NCBI RefSeq assembly: GCF_003344625.1
Contig: NZ_QPKJ02000004.1
Location: forward strand, 310,001 to 374,000
DNA length: 64,000 nt
From: Solirubrobacter deserti
Lineage (GTDB): Bacteria; Actinomycetota; Thermoleophilia; Solirubrobacterales; Solirubrobacteraceae
Direction of reading: 5' to 3'
A program made the translations under genes and the position numbers. Under the pieces are notes generated by a model, which was not told where the DNA came from, did no database searches, and worked only from the letters and a program-made list of their open reading frames with translations. Shown here piece after piece: positions 33,358-42,397 of the stretch; the first letter of the stretch is position 1, and each line of letters starts with the position of its first letter.

Positions 33358-34534
33358 GATCGACCCCGCCGACGCCGGCTTCGACGCCGCCCGCCTCGCC
33401 CGCATCGACCGCCACTTCACCCGTTACGTGGACGAGGGCAAGCTGCCCGGCTTCCTCGCGGTGATCGCGCGCGACGGGCAGGTCGTGCACACCGCCAAGG
33501 GCGGGATGGCTGACATCGAGGCGGGCCGCTCCGTCGCCGAAGACACGCTGTGGCGGATCTACTCGATGACCAAGCCGATCACGTCGGTCGCGGCGATGCT
33601 GCTGTGGGAGGAGGGCGCGTTCGAGCTCAAGGACCCGGTCGCGAAGTTCATCCCGGCGTTCGCGGACGCGCGCGTGTGGGCCGGCGGCAACCAGAACAGC
33701 CCCGTGACACGGCCCGCGGTCGAGCCGGTGCGCCTGTGGCACCTGCTCACCCACACCGCCGGGCTCACGTACGGCTTCCACTACGCGCATCCGCTCGACG
33801 GCGTCTACCGCAAGGCCGGGTACGAGTTCGGCAGCCCGGGCGACCTGGCGCAGGCCGTCGACGACTGGGCGCGGCTGCCGCTGCTGTTCGAGCCCGGCAC
33901 CGAGTTCAACTACTCCGTCTCCACCGACGTCCTCGGCCGCGTCGTGGAGGTCATCTCCGGCCAGCCGCTCGACGCGTTCTTCAAGGAGCGGATCTTCGAG
34001 CCGCTGGGCATGACCGACACCGCGTTCAGCGCCACGGACCCCGACCGGCTCGCCGCGCTGTACGAGCCCGGCCTCGCCCGCAACGACCGCATGGGCCGGG
34101 CCGCGCTCCACACACCCGCGATGCTCTCCGGCGGCGGCGGGCTGATCGGCAGGGCGGCCGACTATCACCGCTTCACGAGCATGCTGGTGCGGGAAGGCGC
34201 GCCCCTGCTCGCACCGCGTACGCTCCGCTACATGGCCCGCAACCACCTGCCGGGCGGCGCTGAGCTCAAGGACGTGGCCCGTCCGACCATCTCCGAGACG
34301 CAGAACGACGGCATGGGCTTCGGCCTCGGGTTCTCGGTCGTCCTCGACCCCGCCGGGACGAAGATCGCCACGCACCCGGGCGAGCTCGCCTGGGGCGGCC
34401 TGGCCTCGACCGCGTTCTACGTCGTGCCGCAGGAGCGCCTGAGCGTGCAGTTCTTCACGCAGATGATCCCGTCCAGCGCGTACCCGCTGCGCTCGCAGCT
34501 GCGCCAGCTCGTCTACCAGGCGATGACGGACTGA
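33344..34534 (+). CDS. Beta-lactamase-fold serine hydrolase (class C-like esterase/peptidase)
   Basis: 396 residues, GTG start. Catalytic SMTK (S-x-x-K), YSV second motif in EFNYSVSTD, and a C-terminal HPGELAWGG in the KTG-like position. No signal peptide is evident, so it is likely a cytoplasmic esterase-type member (EstB-like) rather than a true beta-lactamase. Stop and next start overlap by one base (TGATG). Confidence 0.9.
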   Translation: MLTPEIDPADAGFDAARLARIDRHFTRYVDEGKLPGFLAVIARDGQVVHTAKGGMADIEAGRSVAEDTLWRIYSMTKPITSVAAMLLWEEGAFELKDPVAKFIPAFADARVWAGGNQNSPVTRPAVEPVRLWHLLTHTAGLTYGFHYAHPLDGVYRKAGYEFGSPGDLAQAVDDWARLPLLFEPGTEFNYSVSTDVLGRVVEVISGQPLDAFFKERIFEPLGMTDTAFSATDPDRLAALYEPGLARNDRMGRAALHTPAMLSGGGGLIGRAADYHRFTSMLVREGAPLLAPRTLRYMARNHLPGGAELKDVARPTISETQNDGMGFGLGFSVVLDPAGTKIATHPGELAWGGLASTAFYVVPQERLSVQFFTQMIPSSAYPLRSQLRQLVYQAMTD

Positions 34535-35244
34535 TGCGCGCGCGGCTCGTCGGCGTCCCCGGCTCGCACCCGGTGGTTAGCGCGGAGCTGATGCTCCGCC
34601 ACAAGGGCGTCGAGTTCACCCGGCTCGACCTGCCCAACATGACGCACAAGGCGATCCTGCCGCTGCTGCGCTACCGCGGCTCGACCGTGCCGGTGCTGAC
34701 GATCGACGGGCGGCGCGCGAGTGGGACGATGCGGATCGCGCGCGTGCTCGAGCGGCTCGTGCCCGAGCCGCCGATGCTCATCGACGATCACGGCGACGAG
34801 GCGTGGGCGGACTCGGTGCTCCAGGACGGTGTGCGCCAGCTCGCCCGCTACGCCGTGGGCCGCGACGACGCGGCGATGGCGGAGTTCCTGCACCGGCCGC
34901 TGCTCGGCATCCCGCCGCACCTGGTGAGGCGCGCGGTGCCGGTGCTGCAGCCGCTGGTGCGCGCGCAGATGCGGGTGAAGCCCGCGACGGTGCAGGCGTG
35001 CCTGGAGGCGCTGCCGGGCCAGCTCGACCGCGTCGACGCGCTGCTGGAGGCGGGCACGATCGGCGGCGCACGGCCGAACGTCGTCGACTTCCAGGTCGCG
35101 CCCTCGGTGCGGCTGATGCTCGCCTTCGACCAGCTGCGCGGCCACATCGACGCCCGCCCCGCGGGCGCCCACGCCCGCCGCCTGGTTCCCGATTATCCGG
35201 GCCGGTTCCGGGCAGTATTCCCGGACGCATGGCTGCCGTTCTGA
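34534..35244 (+). CDS. Glutathione S-transferase-like thioredoxin-fold protein
   Basis: 236 residues. The N-terminal part has the GST/thioredoxin fold layout (SAELMLRHKGVEFTRLDLP, STVPVLTIDGRRASGTMRI with cis-Pro). The C-terminal helical domain includes a DFQVAPSVRLML segment typical of GST_C. Actinobacteria such as these lack glutathione, so the thiol partner is unclear. Overlaps both neighbours (TGATG upstream, 16 bases downstream). Confidence 0.75.
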   Translation: MRARLVGVPGSHPVVSAELMLRHKGVEFTRLDLPNMTHKAILPLLRYRGSTVPVLTIDGRRASGTMRIARVLERLVPEPPMLIDDHGDEAWADSVLQDGVRQLARYAVGRDDAAMAEFLHRPLLGIPPHLVRRAVPVLQPLVRAQMRVKPATVQACLEALPGQLDRVDALLEAGTIGGARPNVVDFQVAPSVRLMLAFDQLRGHIDARPAGAHARRLVPDYPGRFRAVFPDAWLPF

Positions 35245-36116
35245 GACAAGACGTCACGCTGGGCAGCGAGGTCGCGGCCTGGCTGTGGCATCCCGAGGGC
35301 GCGACCGGCGCCGTCGTGCTCGGCCACGGCCTGTCCGCCGTGCGCGACCAGCGCATCGACGCCTACGCCGAGCGCTTCGCGCAGGCCGGCCTGGCCGCGC
35401 TGTTGTTCGACTACCGGCACTTCGGCGCGAGCAGCGGGCAGCCGCGCCAGCTGCTGGACATCAAGCGCCAGCTCGAGGACTGGCGGACCGCCGTCGCGTA
35501 CGCCCGCGGGCTGGACGGGATCGAGCGCGTCGGCCTGTTCGGGTCGAGCTTCGGCGGCGGGCATGCGACCGAGATCGCCGCGAGCGACCCGAACATCGGC
35601 GCCGTCGTCCTGCAGTGCGCGATGGTCGACGGCCTGCAGGCGGCGATGAAGCTCCCGCCCAAGTCGACCGCCAAGCTGGCCAAGGTCGCGCTGCAGGACG
35701 AGCTCGGCTCCCGGCTCGGCCGCAAGCCCAAGTACGTCCCGGCGGTCGGCCGCCCGGGCGAGCTGGCGATGATGACCACCGAGGACGCCGTGCCCGGGTT
35801 CGACTCGCTCACCCCCGAGGGCTCGACCTGGGTCAACGCCGTCGCCGCCCGGCTCGGCCTGTGGATCGGCACCTACCGGCCGGCCAAGCACGCTGCGTCG
35901 ATCACCTGCCCGATCCTCGTCGCGCTCTGCGAGCAGGACACGCTCGTCTCCAACGAGGCGCTGGAGAAGGTCGCCGAAGCGGCTCCGCAGGGCGAGCTCG
36001 TCCGCTACCCGATCGGCCACTTCGAGATCTACAACGGCGAGTGGTTCGAGCGCGCCGTGACGCGCCAGGCCGAGTTCCTGGCGCGCCACCTGACGGGCGC
36101 TACTCCGTCACCGTGA
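35229..36116 (+). CDS. Alpha/beta-hydrolase (YcjY-type)
   Basis: 295 residues from ATG 35229. LGHGLSAVRDQRID oxyanion segment, nucleophile elbow GSSFGG, acid EQDTLVSN and catalytic His in GHFEIYNG. This pattern fits the large YcjY/acetylxylan-esterase-like group. Last gene of the operon; its end overlaps the convergent secreted protein by 17 bases. Confidence 0.88.
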   Translation: MAAVLRQDVTLGSEVAAWLWHPEGATGAVVLGHGLSAVRDQRIDAYAERFAQAGLAALLFDYRHFGASSGQPRQLLDIKRQLEDWRTAVAYARGLDGIERVGLFGSSFGGGHATEIAASDPNIGAVVLQCAMVDGLQAAMKLPPKSTAKLAKVALQDELGSRLGRKPKYVPAVGRPGELAMMTTEDAVPGFDSLTPEGSTWVNAVAARLGLWIGTYRPAKHAASITCPILVALCEQDTLVSNEALEKVAEAAPQGELVRYPIGHFEIYNGEWFERAVTRQAEFLARHLTGATPSP

Positions 36117-36915
36117 CGTAGACGCGCTTGCGCGGGTTGGCGTCCGTGCCCGCCGTCGCCGTGCCGTCGCTGTTGCGCGGGCTCACGACGAGCGCGTTCG
36201 GGGTCTTGGAGTTCGCCGGCGCACACTCGACGGCGACGGTCTGGCAGCGCGCGACGCTCACCTCGCCGCCGAACACCGGGTCGGCCTCCGGGTCCGTGGT
36301 GTCCACGTTGAGCTTGTTCTGGATGGCGATCGTGGCGCTCAGGCCCTTGCCGTTGAGCGAGGCGCCGGGGTCGATGTAGACGTTCTGGTTGGTCTGGTAG
36401 GCGTCCAGGACCGTGAAGCCGCCGGACTGCTCCTCGATCTGGCCGGCCTCGTTGATCAGCAGCCAGCGCGTCCTGAGCGCGGCGGGCTCGACGCCGTCTA
36501 CGCGGTCGGCGTTCAGGCCCGTGGCGACGCCGGTGGCGTTGGTCGTGAACGGCTTCTTGCCGTCGCCGCCGCTGCCGACCGTGATCGTGCCGGCGCTCGC
36601 CGCCCCGGTCGCGTTGAACTCGAACGCGAACCCGGTGGCGAGGTTGTTCACGCGCAGGCACGGCTTGGCGCCGGCGCCGGCGGTCGAGCGGCAGCCGTAG
36701 ATCGCGCCGCCGCCCGTGGTGGACTTGTTCGACTGCCGGGTCGTGTAACCCGTGCCGTTGTTGGAGACGATCTCCGTCTCCTTGGTGGCGGTGCCGTTGC
36801 GCACGCCTTCGCGGAGGGCGCCGCCGGTGGCCGCCACCCCGAGCGGCGCGATCCCGAGGACGAGGATCGTGGAGGCGAGGACGACGTGCCGCGCACGCGT
36901 GGAATGTGAACCCAT
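36100..36915 (-). CDS. Secreted hypothetical protein
   Basis: 271 residues from ATG 36915. Signal-type N-terminus (VVLASTILVLGIAPLGVAAT). The mature part is rich in Asn, Thr and Gly, with a repeat-like ATGVATGLNADRVDG segment reminiscent of phage or surface fibre-type NADxVDG modules, and a beta-rich end. Four Cys. No catalytic motif seen. Surface or extracellular role inferred. Confidence 0.7.
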   Translation of the reverse strand: MGSHSTRARHVVLASTILVLGIAPLGVAATGGALREGVRNGTATKETEIVSNNGTGYTTRQSNKSTTGGGAIYGCRSTAGAGAKPCLRVNNLATGFAFEFNATGAASAGTITVGSGGDGKKPFTTNATGVATGLNADRVDGVEPAALRTRWLLINEAGQIEEQSGGFTVLDAYQTNQNVYIDPGASLNGKGLSATIAIQNKLNVDTTDPEADPVFGGEVSVARCQTVAVECAPANSKTPNALVVSPRNSDGTATAGTDANPRKRVYVTVTE

Positions 36916-36961
36916 GGTGAGATGACGCGGGCGGCTCCTCCGCGGATGCCCCAGTTGGCGG

Positions 36962-37279
36962 CTACGCGATATCCATCCGCGTGACCAGCCCGTCCTGCAG
37001 CTCATACCGGTGCACGACCTCGCGGTCGTCGAGGACGTTGCCGTCGAAGTCGCGGACCACCTGGTGCACGGTCACGGCGGTGCCGTCGAACGCGACCGGC
37101 TCGACGCTCGGGTCGATCGCCGCCCACTGGCGCGTCCAGTAGGCGCGGACAGCCTCCTTACCGTGGAGGCGGCCGCCCTCCCAGCCGTTCGGCCAGTCCA
37201 CGTCGTCGTGCATGGCGGCGAGGACGGTGTCGATCTCGCGCGCGTTGAACGCGTCATAGAGCCGCTGCAGTGTTTCCAT
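36962..37279 (-). CDS. SnoaL-like/NTF2-fold small protein
   Basis: 105 residues from ATG 37279; a TTG 18 bases upstream is rejected because the -10 element lies across it. METLQRLYDAFNAREIDTVL followed by HDDVDWPNG and GKEAVRAYW is the typical SnoaL opening, and the strand pairs end with ELQDGLVTRMDI. Members bind small hydrophobic ligands or act as isomerases; function here unknown. Divergent from the double amidase. Confidence 0.85.
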   Translation of the reverse strand: METLQRLYDAFNAREIDTVLAAMHDDVDWPNGWEGGRLHGKEAVRAYWTRQWAAIDPSVEPVAFDGTAVTVHQVVRDFDGNVLDDREVVHRYELQDGLVTRMDIA

Positions 37280-37286
37280 GGACCAC

Positions 37287-37313
37287 AGAATACGCAACCG
37301 AGAGGTTGCTCAA
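37287..37313 (-). promoter_or_regulatory. Promoter with inverted repeat for the SnoaL-like gene
   Basis: Reading on the minus strand: TTGAGC (37313-37308), 15 bases, TATTCT (37292-37287), then seven bases to the ATG, consistent with a leaderless message. A perfect repeat GCAACC-gaga-GGTTGC (37294-37309) fills the spacer and could be an operator also affecting the divergent amidase. Confidence 0.4.
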
Positions 37314-37387
37314 CGCCACGTGGTCGAGTCCGAATCCGACACCCGGTCCAATGTGAGGCGCCACTGCGGCCGCCACGCTCCCGAACC

Positions 37388-40300
37388 ATGAAACTCGCTC
37401 GAGCCGCGGCACGGCTGCTCGCGGTCACGTGTGCGCTCGGCCTCGCCGCCGCTGCCCCCGCGTCCGCCGCTGAATTGGATCTTGAGTCGCTGGACGGCCC
37501 GACGGCCGTCAAGCTGATGGAGGAGGGCAAGCTCACTTCGGTGGAGCTCACCCGGGCATACATCGCCCGCATCGCCGCGCTCAACAAGCGTGGCCCCGGT
37601 TTGAACGCGGTCTCCCAGCTCAACGCGCAGGCGATCAAGGACGCCGCGCTGCTGGACAAGGAACGCAAGGAGGGCAAGCTGCGCGGTCCGGCGCACGGCC
37701 TGCCGATCCTGCTCAAGGACCTGATCGACGTGAAGGGCATGTACACGTCGGCGGGCAACTTCTCGCTGCGCAACTCCTTCCCGGCGATCGACTCGGGCGT
37801 CGCCAAGCATCTGCGCGAGCGGGGCGTGGTGATCCTGGGCAAGGTCGGCCTGTCCGAGTACGCGAACTACTTCGGCAGCCAGCCGTCGGGCTTCGCGAAC
37901 CTCACGGGCCAGGTGCTCAACGCGGTCGACGCCGACCAGAACCCGTCGGGCTCCTCGTCCGGGTCGGGCTCCGCGGGCGCCGCGGCGCTGTCGACGCTGA
38001 TGATCGGCACCGAGACCTCCGGCTCGATCATCTCGCCGTCGCAGGCCAACGGGCTCGTCGGCCTGCGGCCCACGGTCGGCCTGGTGCCCGGCTACGGCAT
38101 CGCGCCGATCTCGGCCTCCCAGGACACGGCCGGCCCGATGGACCGCACCGTCGCCAACGCGGCGATGACGCTGCAGTCGATCGCGGGCTACGACGCCCAC
38201 AACGCCGACTACTACAAGGGCATCTGGGGCCCGGGCATCAAGGACGAGGACATCATCGCGCCCGTCCCGTCCACGGTCCCGAACTACCTGTCGGCGCTGG
38301 ACCCGAACTTCGTCCGCGGCAAGCGGATCGGCTACAACGGCACGCTCACCGAGGGCACGCCGCTCAAGCTCGCCTACGACGCGCTGGTCGCGGCCGGCGC
38401 GATCATGGTCGAGCGCCCGAACATCAACCCGGGCACGCTGCCCGGCGGCGTGCTGGCCTACGAGGCCAAGCGCGACATCGGCGCCTACTACCGCCATCTC
38501 GGCCCGGACGCGCCGATCAAGTCCGTCGAGCAGGAGATGGCCGACAACGAGGCCAACGCCCACGAGGCGCTGAAGTTCGGCAACGGCACGCACGCGAGCG
38601 CGTTCGCGATCGACATCACGCCGGACTCGGCCGCGTCGGTCGCCTACCGCAACGACCTGCTGCGCGGCAAGCAGCTCAGCCAGTCCGGCATCAACCGGAT
38701 GATGGCCAACGACACGCCGGACGACACGAGCGACGACTTCATCGCGATCCTCGGCAGCGTCTCCAACGGCGCGCGCGCCGGCTACCCGCAGCTGACGATC
38801 CCGATGGGCTACAGCGAGACGGCGCGCCGCGCGAACTCGATCTCGATCCACGCCAACGCGTACAAGGAGCGGGACCTGCTGGGCGTCGCGTACGTGATCG
38901 AGCAGGCGACCAAGCTGCGCAAGCCCGTCTCGCAGGTGAACCCGTCGATGTACCGCTGCGCGGACACGACGCCCAAGCCGGCGTTCGCCGAGCGCGGCGC
39001 CTGCAACCCGGACTACCAGGACGCGCTCGAGCTCGCCGGTGGCACCGAGACGATCCTCCCGTTCTCGCTGGAGACCGAGTCCGCCGCGGCGCTGCGTGAG
39101 CGGCTCGCCTCGGGCACGCTGACGAGCGAGACGCTGACGAAGGCGTACCTGACGCGCATCGCGCTGGTCAACGCCGAAGGGCCGTCGCTCCAGGCGGTGC
39201 GCTCGCTCAACGCCGGCGCGGTGGCCGAGGCCAAGGCGCTGGACGCCGAGCGCGCGGCGGGCTCCGTGCGCGGTCCGCTGCACGGGCTCCCGGTGCTGCT
39301 CGACGACACCATCGACGCGCAGGGCCTGCCCACCACGGGCGGCTCGATCGCGCTCCAGAACCACAAGCCGGAGGCCGACGCCGCGCTGGTGGCCAAGCTC
39401 AAGTCGGCGGGCGCGATCGTGCTCGGCAAGACCAACGTCACCGAGCTCGGCGGCCAGTTCGACGCCAATATGCCGGAGGGCTACTCGTCGCTCGGCGGCC
39501 AGGTGCTGCTGCCGTCGGACACCGACAAGACGGTCGCCGGCTCCTCCGGCGGGTCCGCCGCGGCCACGGCCGCCGGCCTCGCGGCGCTGACGATCGGCAC
39601 CGAGACCTCGACCGACACGGCGCAGCTGATCGCGCCGGCGGGCGTGGCGGGCGTCGTCGGCCTCAAGCCGAGCGTCGGCGCCGTGGACATGGCGGGCGTG
39701 ATGCCGATCGCCCGCACCCAGGACGCCGCGGGCCCGCTCACCCGCACCGTCGCCGACGCGGCGACCGCGTTCGAGGTGCTCTCGGGCAAGGCGGTGGCGC
39801 TGTCGCCGTCGGCCGCGGGCACGCGCGTGGCCGTGGTCAACTCGACGACGGCTCCGTACCCGGCGGCGATCACCGCGTTGCAGGGTGTGGGCGCGACCAC
39901 GACGGTCAAGCCCGTCGCGACCCCGACCGCGGTCCCGAGCATCACCTCGCGCACGGTCGAGACCGAGCTCAACTCCTACCTCGGCGGCAAGAGCACGCTG
40001 CGCGCGATCACCGAGTACAACGCGGCCAACCCGGTCGAGGGCCTCAAGTACCAGCAGCGTGAGCTGACGGCGGCGCTGTCGCCGGACCGCTCGGCGCTGG
40101 AGGCGGACACCGCGGCCGGCATCGCGGCCGCCACGGCGGTCCTCGACGCGGCCCTGACGGACGCGGACGTGGTGATGGTCCCGTCCGGCCACGCGCTGGT
40201 GGCCTCCGCCGACCGCGCGGGCTACCCGGTGCTCACCGTCCCGGCCGGCTTCGGCACGGGCAGCGCGGGCCGCAACCCGATCGGCGTCACGTTCGTCGCG

Positions 40301-40855
40301 GCCAAGAACGCCGAGGCGAAGCTGCTCAACGCGGGCTACGCGTTCGAGCAGGCCACGAAGGTGCGGCAGGCGCCGTCCTTCACGAACCCGAGCATGTTCC
40401 GCTGCGTCCCGGGCTCGGCGTTCTACTCGCCGCACCACTGCCACCCGGGCGACCTCGAGTCCCCCACGGCGGCCGGTCCGAACGAGACCGCGGTGGCGGG
40501 CGACGTGGGCGGCACCGTCCCGGCGACGCTCTCGCTCGCGCTGGGCACGCCGGCGCCGTTGGACCCGTTCGTCCCGGGCGTGGAGAAGGAGTACACGACG
40601 ACCGCCAAGGCCACGGTGATCTCCACCGCGGGTGACGCGACGCTGAGCGTCTCCGACCCCGGCCACATGACCAACGGGGCGTTCTCGCTCCCGCAGCCGC
40701 TGCGGGTCGAGCTCTCCAAGGCGACCTGGGCCGGCCCCGTCTCCAACGACCTGGTCGACGTGACGTTCAAGCAGACGATCGGGCGGACCGACGCGCTGCG
40801 CACCGGCACCTACTCCAAGACGCTGGTGTTCACGCTGTCGACGACGACGCCGTAG
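37388..40855 (+). CDS. Secreted tandem amidase: active domain plus degenerate amidase domain plus surface module
   Basis: 1155 residues. Signal peptide 1-28. First amidase-signature domain about 30-540 keeps Lys110 (LLKDLID), the SGSSSGSGSAG loop and nucleophile Ser213 (TETSGSI). Second domain about 555-1020 keeps the fold (GPLHGLPVLL, AGSSGGSAAATAAG, VGLKPSVG), but Asp639 replaces the Lys and TETSTDT puts Asp743 where the nucleophile Ser should be, so it should be catalytically dead. About 1045-1155 is the same terminal module as in the protein at 1-459. Substrate of the first domain is an unknown amide. A bidirectional hairpin follows at 40886. Confidence 0.9.
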   Translation: MKLARAAARLLAVTCALGLAAAAPASAAELDLESLDGPTAVKLMEEGKLTSVELTRAYIARIAALNKRGPGLNAVSQLNAQAIKDAALLDKERKEGKLRGPAHGLPILLKDLIDVKGMYTSAGNFSLRNSFPAIDSGVAKHLRERGVVILGKVGLSEYANYFGSQPSGFANLTGQVLNAVDADQNPSGSSSGSGSAGAAALSTLMIGTETSGSIISPSQANGLVGLRPTVGLVPGYGIAPISASQDTAGPMDRTVANAAMTLQSIAGYDAHNADYYKGIWGPGIKDEDIIAPVPSTVPNYLSALDPNFVRGKRIGYNGTLTEGTPLKLAYDALVAAGAIMVERPNINPGTLPGGVLAYEAKRDIGAYYRHLGPDAPIKSVEQEMADNEANAHEALKFGNGTHASAFAIDITPDSAASVAYRNDLLRGKQLSQSGINRMMANDTPDDTSDDFIAILGSVSNGARAGYPQLTIPMGYSETARRANSISIHANAYKERDLLGVAYVIEQATKLRKPVSQVNPSMYRCADTTPKPAFAERGACNPDYQDALELAGGTETILPFSLETESAAALRERLASGTLTSETLTKAYLTRIALVNAEGPSLQAVRSLNAGAVAEAKALDAERAAGSVRGPLHGLPVLLDDTIDAQGLPTTGGSIALQNHKPEADAALVAKLKSAGAIVLGKTNVTELGGQFDANMPEGYSSLGGQVLLPSDTDKTVAGSSGGSAAATAAGLAALTIGTETSTDTAQLIAPAGVAGVVGLKPSVGAVDMAGVMPIARTQDAAGPLTRTVADAATAFEVLSGKAVALSPSAAGTRVAVVNSTTAPYPAAITALQGVGATTTVKPVATPTAVPSITSRTVETELNSYLGGKSTLRAITEYNAANPVEGLKYQQRELTAALSPDRSALEADTAAGIAAATAVLDAALTDADVVMVPSGHALVASADRAGYPVLTVPAGFGTGSAGRNPIGVTFVAAKNAEAKLLNAGYAFEQATKVRQAPSFTNPSMFRCVPGSAFYSPHHCHPGDLESPTAAGPNETAVAGDVGGTVPATLSLALGTPAPLDPFVPGVEKEYTTTAKATVISTAGDATLSVSDPGHMTNGAFSLPQPLRVELSKATWAGPVSNDLVDVTFKQTIGRTDALRTGTYSKTLVFTLSTTTP

Positions 40856-40885
40856 CGGGTTTGGCAGGGGGGTGAGAGGGCGGCT

Positions 40886-40915
40886 GGCGGGTGACGTTGA
40901 GGGGCGTCACCCGCC
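40886..40915. terminator. Bidirectional terminator hairpin
   Basis: GGCGGGTGACG (40886-40896) pairs exactly with 40905-40915 across an 8-base loop. It follows the amidase stop by 30 bases and covers the last codons of the convergent response regulator, so it may end both transcripts. Confidence 0.65.
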
Positions 40916-41551
40916 GCGACCGCGTTCGATCACGCCGTGCTCGTAGGCGTAGATGACGGCCTGCACGCGGTCGCGCAGGCCGAGCTTGCCGAGCAGGTTG
41001 GAGACGTGGCGCTTGGCCGTCGGCTCCGCCACCACCAACGCGGCGGCGATCTCCTGGTTGGAGAGCCCGCCGGCGATCAGCTGCAGCACCTCGCGCTCGC
41101 GGTCGGTGAGGGCGTCGAGCGCGGTGCTCGGGGTCGTCTGGGGGAGCCGGTGCGCGACGCGGTCGAGCAGCTGGCGCGTGACCTTGGGGCCGAGCACGGC
41201 GTCGCCGTTCGCGACCGCCTTCACCGCCGCCACCAGCTCCTGGCGCGGGACGTCCTTGGTCAGGAAGCCGGACGCGCCCGCCCGCAGCGCTTCGACGATG
41301 TACTCGTCGAGGCCGAACGTGGTGAGGACGAGGACCTTGTGGCGCAGACGACGGGTCGCCTCGATGCCGTCCAGGGCCGGCATGCGGATGTCCATCAGGA
41401 TCACGTCGGGGTCGTGGCGGGTGGCAAGCTCGACGGCCTGCGCGCCGTCGTCGGCCTCCGCCACGACCGCGATCTGGCCCGTGGCCTCGAGCACGGTCTT
41501 GAAGCCGGTGCGCATCAGCGGCTGGTCGTCGGCGATCAGGACGCGGATCAT
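40907..41551 (-). CDS. NarL/FixJ-family response regulator
   Basis: 214 residues. Receiver domain with phospho-acceptor Asp54 (ILMDIRMP), ADD acidic pair at 7-9, and LTKDVP Lys. LuxR-type HTH at the end (LTDREREVLQLIAGGLSNQE). ATGA overlap with the kinase gene upstream. Likely controls the ABC transporter genes of the same operon. Confidence 0.93.
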   Translation of the reverse strand: MIRVLIADDQPLMRTGFKTVLEATGQIAVVAEADDGAQAVELATRHDPDVILMDIRMPALDGIEATRRLRHKVLVLTTFGLDEYIVEALRAGASGFLTKDVPRQELVAAVKAVANGDAVLGPKVTRQLLDRVAHRLPQTTPSTALDALTDREREVLQLIAGGLSNQEIAAALVVAEPTAKRHVSNLLGKLGLRDRVQAVIYAYEHGVIERGRGG

Positions 41552-42393
41552 GCGTAGGGGATGTCCGCCCGGACCGTGTGGCCGTCGCCGCCGGAGTCGA
41601 CGATCATCGACCCGCCGAAGGCGCTGACCCGCTCGCTGATGCCGATCAGCCCGTGGCCGTTGTTCATGCCGAGCGACCGGCCGCCCTCGTCGGCGATCGT
41701 CAGCCGGAGCCGGTCGGCCCCGTAGCGGATGGTCACGGTCGCGGGCGCGCCGTGGGCGTGGCGGATGACGTTCGTCACGGCCTCCTGCACGATCCGGTAG
41801 GCCGACGCGTCCAGACCCTGCGGGAGCGTCCTCGGCTCGCCCTCCACGGTCAGCGTGATGGGCACGCCCGCGGCGCGCGCGCCGTCGATCACCTCGTCGA
41901 GCTGGGCAAGGCCCTTGCGCTCCGGGTCCTCGTTGCGGAGGACCCGGCTGAGCTCGGCCATCGTCCGGCGCCCCTGGGCGGCGATCGCGTCCGCGCGCTC
42001 GTCGCCGGTCACCGCGGCGAGCGCCTCCGCCTGCACGACCATCAGCGTCACGTCGTGGCCGACGGCGTCGTGCAGCTCGCGCGCGATCCGCAGGCGCTCC
42101 TCGGCGGCGGCGTTCTTCGTGAGCAGCTCCCGCCGCACCGTGACGAAGCGCGCGCTACCGATGACGGCGGCGCCGAGCACGGCGATCGACGCCGGCTCGG
42201 CCCAGTGGTCGAAGTCGGCGAACCGGGCGGCGACCAGCACGGCGGCCGCCGCGGTGGCCGGCTTGAGGCCCTTGTCGGCCGCGATCCAGTACAGCGGAAC
42301 GAGCGCGAGCAGCGCGATGAACGGCAGCGCCAGGCTCACCGCGACGATCGCGGCGAACAGCCAGATGGCCTTCCAGCGCAGCACGAGCCACAT
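41548..42393 (-). CDS. Membrane sensor histidine kinase (HisKA_3)
   Basis: 281 residues. About four membrane helices in the first 85 residues with little extracytoplasmic loop, then ARELHDAVGHDVTL with the phospho-accepting His, and an HATPase domain (QEAVTNVIRHAHG, GHGLIGISERV). The short-loop type, paired with an ABC exporter as here, often senses transporter flux or envelope stress (LiaS/DesK-like group). Partner is the coupled response regulator. Confidence 0.92.
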   Translation of the reverse strand: MWLVLRWKAIWLFAAIVAVSLALPFIALLALVPLYWIAADKGLKPATAAAAVLVAARFADFDHWAEPASIAVLGAAVIGSARFVTVRRELLTKNAAAEERLRIARELHDAVGHDVTLMVVQAEALAAVTGDERADAIAAQGRRTMAELSRVLRNEDPERKGLAQLDEVIDGARAAGVPITLTVEGEPRTLPQGLDASAYRIVQEAVTNVIRHAHGAPATVTIRYGADRLRLTIADEGGRSLGMNNGHGLIGISERVSAFGGSMIVDSGGDGHTVRADIPYA

Positions 42394-42397
42394 CAGG

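Noticed and set aside
33344..34534. Antibiotic-resistance beta-lactamase
   Set aside because: The SxxK and YxV motifs show the fold, but there is no export signal and the KTG box is not classical. An esterase-type hydrolase is more likely.
37310..40666. Minus-strand open frame of 1118 codons opposite the amidase
   Set aside because: An antisense shadow of a GC-rich gene: Arg/Val/Asp-rich low-complexity product, no RBS and no domain, while the plus strand has a complete amidase with signal peptide.
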